Assembly (NCBI GenBank): GCA_002329245.1
Contig: DCTG01000159.1
Coordinates: forward strand, 2,966 to 8,639
DNA: 5,674 bases
Source of the DNA: Clostridiales bacterium UBA1446
GTDB taxonomy: Bacteria > Bacillota > Clostridia > Oscillospirales > Oscillospiraceae
Reading direction: 5' to 3'
The position numbers were made by a program, and so were the translations under genes. This document shows, one piece after another, positions 5,118 through 5,674 of this stretch (within the stretch, counting starts at the first letter, position 1; every line of letters starts with the position of its first letter). The notes below the pieces were generated by a model. That model saw only the letters and a list, made by a program, of their open reading frames with translations. It was not told the DNA's origin and ran no database searches.

Positions 5118-5674
5118 ATGGATTTGAATCAACTGAAGATTTTTGCCTCATTGGCGCAGACCTTGAATTTTTCCAAGACGGCAAAGCAATTTTATCTGAC
5201 GCAGCCCGCCGTCAGCCACCACATCAAGGCGCTGGAAAACAGCCTCGGCGTTACGCTGCTGCGCCGCACGAACCACAAGGTTGTACTGACCGCGGAGGGC
5301 GAAGAGCTGTATACATACGCACGGCAGATTTTGGATATGGCGCAGACGGCGGAAAACAGGCTCCGGAACATCGCGGAAGGGCGGCTCGGACATATCCGGG
5401 TTGCCGCCATCTCCTCCTCTTCCGACGAGCTGTCCAACTGTCTCGGCCTATACTGCCAGCGTTTCCCGCTCATTCAGGTGGACGTGGATCTGGTCGACTG
5501 CGCGGCGATGATGCGCGCGATGACCAGAGACGAATACGATTTTTACTTCGCCGTAGAGGCGATGCTTCCCGTCGTAAACCGGTACGAAAAGATTGTCGTC
5601 AACCGCGACCGCCTGCATCTTTTCGCGCACCGCGATATCGCCCCCAAGCTTGACATGAACGACTGGGAGACGAT
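5118..5674 (+). CDS. LysR-type transcriptional regulator (partial, 3' end outside window)
   Basis: The reading frame is open from the ATG to the window edge (185 full codons). It opens MDLNQLKIFASLAQ, then the winged helix-turn-helix with NFSKTAKQFYLTQPAVSHHI (17-36) and KALENSLGVTLLRR (37-50), VVLTAEGEEL (55-64), and a linker helix to about residue 88. The effector-binding domain begins at GHIRVAAISSSS (91-102). A usual LysR regulator is ~290-310 residues, so roughly the C-terminal third or more is missing. It is divergent from the molybdoenzyme operon with 194 bp between starts, the classic arrangement in which such a regulator controls its neighbour and itself. The inducer cannot be read; an aromatic substrate of the enzyme is the natural guess. 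Confidence 0.93.
   Translation, partial: MDLNQLKIFASLAQTLNFSKTAKQFYLTQPAVSHHIKALENSLGVTLLRRTNHKVVLTAEGEELYTYARQILDMAQTAENRLRNIAEGRLGHIRVAAISSSSDELSNCLGLYCQRFPLIQVDVDLVDCAAMMRAMTRDEYDFYFAVEAMLPVVNRYEKIVVNRDRLHLFAHRDIAPKLDMNDWET

Noticed and set aside
4920..5132. Minus-strand 70-codon frame across the divergent promoter region
   Set aside because: It spans both promoters and the LysR start, lacks a ribosome binding site and has no recognisable domain.
5148..5630. Minus-strand frames of 60-93 codons within the LysR gene
   Set aside because: They are antisense to the clear helix-turn-helix and effector-domain coding sequence.

Overview
The window holds a divergent locus. A four-gene (or longer) minus-strand operon runs from about 4923 to beyond the left edge, and a LysR-type regulator runs on the plus strand off the right edge. 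Strong AGGAGG-type ribosome binding sites, AT-rich promoter DNA in an otherwise fairly GC-rich sequence, and the family relationships suggest an anaerobic Bacillota/Clostridia-type bacterium, possibly a gut or similar fermentative organism. This taxonomic call is inference only.

Layout, in the direction of transcription of the operon: (i) 4923-1918, a 1001-residue molybdopterin (DMSO-reductase superfamily) catalytic subunit whose last ~860 residues look like the large subunit of pyrogallol-phloroglucinol transhydroxylase. It carries an extra ~140-residue N-terminal domain resembling SCP2 (sterol carrier protein 2). (ii) 1946-1089, its iron-sulfur partner, with ferredoxin-like cysteine motifs for three [4Fe-4S] clusters and a C-terminal Cna-B/transthyretin-like beta domain, the same architecture as the transhydroxylase small subunit. 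(iii) 1085-108, a medium/long-chain polyprenyl diphosphate synthase, the type that makes the side chain of (demethyl)menaquinone. (iv) 85 to beyond 1, the start of a protein with a hydrophobic N-terminal segment. Spacings are -29, +3 and +22 nt, so one transcript is likely. On the plus strand, 5118 to the edge encodes the DNA-binding domain and the start of the effector domain of a LysR-type regulator.

The 194-bp divergent intergenic region (4924-5117) contains a candidate promoter for each direction, several short dyads and CGGTTAT-type repeats between them, and a strong stem-loop in the leader of the LysR mRNA that is not followed by a U-tract.

Working model: the regulator senses an aromatic (polyphenol-type) compound and activates the divergent operon. 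The cytoplasmic molybdoenzyme hydroxylates, dehydroxylates or transhydroxylates that compound. The most unusual points are the SCP2-like fusion, substitutions at a few positions around the transhydroxylase active site while the Mo-ligand serine and catalytic residues are kept, and coupling to a quinone-tail synthase and a membrane or exported protein. The coupling is not expected for a redox-neutral soluble transhydroxylase and raises the possibility of a respiratory or reductive role.
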